A stretch of 5,957 nucleotides of DNA from Flavisolibacter sp. (GTDB taxonomy: Bacteria; Bacteroidota; Bacteroidia; Chitinophagales; Chitinophagaceae). Below the pieces are notes generated by a model. The model was not told the DNA's origin, made no database searches, and saw only the letters and a program-made list of their open reading frames with translations. Shown here piece by piece: positions 5,004 through 5,957 of the stretch (position 1 is the first letter of the stretch; each line of letters opens with the position of its first letter). The stretch covers positions 1 through 5,957 of the forward strand of contig JAGIAB010000205.1 of the NCBI GenBank assembly GCA_017745135.1, read 5' to 3'. The translations under genes and the position numbers were made by a program.

Positions 5004-5543
5004 ATGTACATCAGCCCTATTTCAAAGACAGGCTTTGGCTTTATGCTAAGTATGCTTGCTTTTTCTGTTTTCGCAATTGCACAAGACAAACCAAAACTAT
5101 CGGACCCTGAGGTAGCCTTTGTTGCCGTTACTGCCAACCAGATCGACATTGACTTTGCCGGAGTAGCGAAACAAAAATCCAAAGATGCAGGCGTGATAGA
5201 ATTTGCAAACACAATGGAAAGAGATCACAAAGCCGTCATCGCCCAGGCAGTTGCCCTTGCCAAAAAATTAGGTGTGACTCCCCAAGACAATGCAGTCAGC
5301 AAAGGAATGGTTGCCGACGCCGAAAAGACAAAAAAGAGTTTACGTGCAAAATCCGGTAAGGCCTTTAATAAAGCCTATATCGATAATGAAGTGGCCTATC
5401 ATAAAGCAGTAATAGCCGCAGTGGAAACTGTTTTGATACCTGAAACAGATAACAGCGAACTGAAAGAATTGTTACAGAATGTTGTGCCTGCGTTGAAAGC
5501 TCACCTGATGCATGCCGAGATGCTGCAGAAAAATTACAAATAA
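5004..5543 (+). CDS. DUF4142 family exported ferritin-like protein
   Basis: This 179-residue protein has a signal peptide (basic residue K8, hydrophobic 11-25, probable cleavage after AIA at 26), so it is probably periplasmic. The mature part is predicted to be almost all helical, with the DUF4142 landmarks: DPEVAFVAVTANQIDIDFA, FANTMERDHKAV (H75), YIDNEVAYHKAV (H133) and PALKAHLMHAEMLQ (H167, H170). DUF4142 domains are thought to adopt a ferritin-like four-helix bundle. Their biochemical role is not established, and I assign none. The regularly placed His and acidic residues could bind metal, but that is inference. A candidate ECF promoter lies upstream. Its TAA stop shares one base with the next gene's ATG (TAATG), so the two proteins are probably translated together. 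No Shine-Dalgarno site is evident before the ATG. Confidence 0.85.
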   Translation: MYISPISKTGFGFMLSMLAFSVFAIAQDKPKLSDPEVAFVAVTANQIDIDFAGVAKQKSKDAGVIEFANTMERDHKAVIAQAVALAKKLGVTPQDNAVSKGMVADAEKTKKSLRAKSGKAFNKAYIDNEVAYHKAVIAAVETVLIPETDNSELKELLQNVVPALKAHLMHAEMLQKNYK

Positions 5544-5887
5544 TGAAAAACCGTTTTGCTCAAACTGTAAATGTATTTGCCGTTTCAGTTTTTGTTTTCG
5601 TATTGATAAGTTGTTCGGACCCGGAGAAAAAAACTATTCCCAAATCATACACGGTGGAGATTAAAGCTATGCAGTTTCTGCCGGCAGAACTTACCCTTCA
5701 GAAGGGAGATACCGTACGATTTGTGAACCAGGATATGCTGGTGCATAATGTAACCGAAGAAAAAACCAAGGCATGGGGTTCACAACCCTTAGCTACCGGC
5801 GACTCTTATAAAATGGTGGTAACTGAAAGTTCTGATTATTACTGCAGCTTACATCCCGTTATGAAAGGAAAGTTAGTAGTAGAATGA
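5543..5887 (+). CDS. Type-1 copper cupredoxin lipoprotein (plastocyanin/amicyanin-like)
   Basis: This is a small blue-copper electron carrier of 114 residues. The N-terminus is a lipoprotein signal ending VLISC, with C24 as the likely lipidated Cys followed by SDPEKK, so the protein is probably tethered to a membrane. The cupredoxin fold spans about 35-114: SYTVEIKAMQFLPAELTLQK, GDTVRFVNQD, LVHNVT and DYYCSLHPVMKGKLVV. All four type-1 copper ligands are visible: H68, C101, H104 and M107. The C-x2-H-P-x-M spacing is that of amicyanin and short plastocyanin-like proteins. Its start codon overlaps the DUF4142 stop. It may shuttle electrons to the di-haem cytochrome encoded on the other side of the sigma gene. 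That pairing is inferred only from the shared promoter motif and known cupredoxin-peroxidase partnerships. Confidence 0.9.
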   Translation: MKNRFAQTVNVFAVSVFVFVLISCSDPEKKTIPKSYTVEIKAMQFLPAELTLQKGDTVRFVNQDMLVHNVTEEKTKAWGSQPLATGDSYKMVVTESSDYYCSLHPVMKGKLVVE

Positions 5888-5933
5888 TTCATTGAAGGAA
5901 CGATCTTTTTCATAAGTTGGTTTTGGTTTAGTT

Positions 5934-5957
5934 ACCGTACCGGGATACTGGTACGGT
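5934..5957 (+). terminator. Terminator-like hairpin at the window edge
   Basis: ACCGTACCGG (5934-5943) pairs with CTGGTACGGT (5948-5957) around a GATA loop. This gives ten pairs, one of them G-U, and the outer eight are perfect. It lies 46 bases after the cupredoxin stop. The window ends at the base of the stem, so the U-tract that would confirm an intrinsic terminator cannot be seen. Confidence 0.6.

Noticed and set aside
4991..5212. 73-codon minus-strand frame opposite the DUF4142 gene
   Set aside because: It mirrors a clear coding gene with a signal peptide and conserved DUF4142 motifs; nothing supports it independently.

Overview
The window reads as a Bacteroidota (Bacteroidetes) chromosome segment, probably Chitinophagales or a relative. 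The evidence is moderate AT richness, weak or absent Shine-Dalgarno sites, the style of the ECF sigma factor and of the CcmC/CcmD/CcmE proteins, the DUF4142 protein, and lipoprotein signals. There are no RNA genes, insertion sequences or CRISPR arrays. Nearly everything concerns envelope redox chemistry and oxidative or metal stress.

Layout, left to right. Positions 1-162 (minus) hold the N-terminal third of a Dps miniferritin, cut by the window edge. Just upstream of it (225-869, minus) is an OsmC-type thiol peroxidase-like domain fused to a small divergent Fe-S domain. A gene-free stretch (870-1315) follows. Next comes a minus-strand block in the order ccmC (1967-2662), ccmD (1761-1970), ccmE (1316-1729), which handles haem for cytochrome c maturation. 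Upstream of ccmC and on the same strand is a di-haem cytochrome c lipoprotein related to cytochrome c peroxidases (2737-4044). A strong RNA hairpin sits in the 74-base gap between them. Upstream again is an ECF sigma factor (4202-4876, minus). Divergent from the sigma gene, on the plus strand, are a DUF4142 periplasmic protein (5004-5543) and a type-1 copper cupredoxin lipoprotein (5543-5887), translationally coupled. The window ends in a terminator-like hairpin.

The most interesting signal is regulatory. A bipartite motif, TGTAACC, a 14-15 base spacer, then TACTCTA or AACTCCA, occurs three times. Each copy is oriented toward a gene: the sigma factor itself, the cytochrome, and the DUF4142-cupredoxin pair. 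This looks like a self-contained ECF regulon: the sigma factor would switch on itself, a cupredoxin, a di-haem peroxidase-like cytochrome, and possibly by read-through the ccmCDE genes that help install its haem. The nearby Dps and OsmC-FeS genes fit the same theme but are not clearly under the same promoter.

Two cytochrome maturation proteins depart from the textbook proteobacterial form. CcmE has Cys in place of the haem-binding His (a CxxxY motif). CcmC lacks a recognisable tryptophan-rich WWD block while keeping both flanking histidines.
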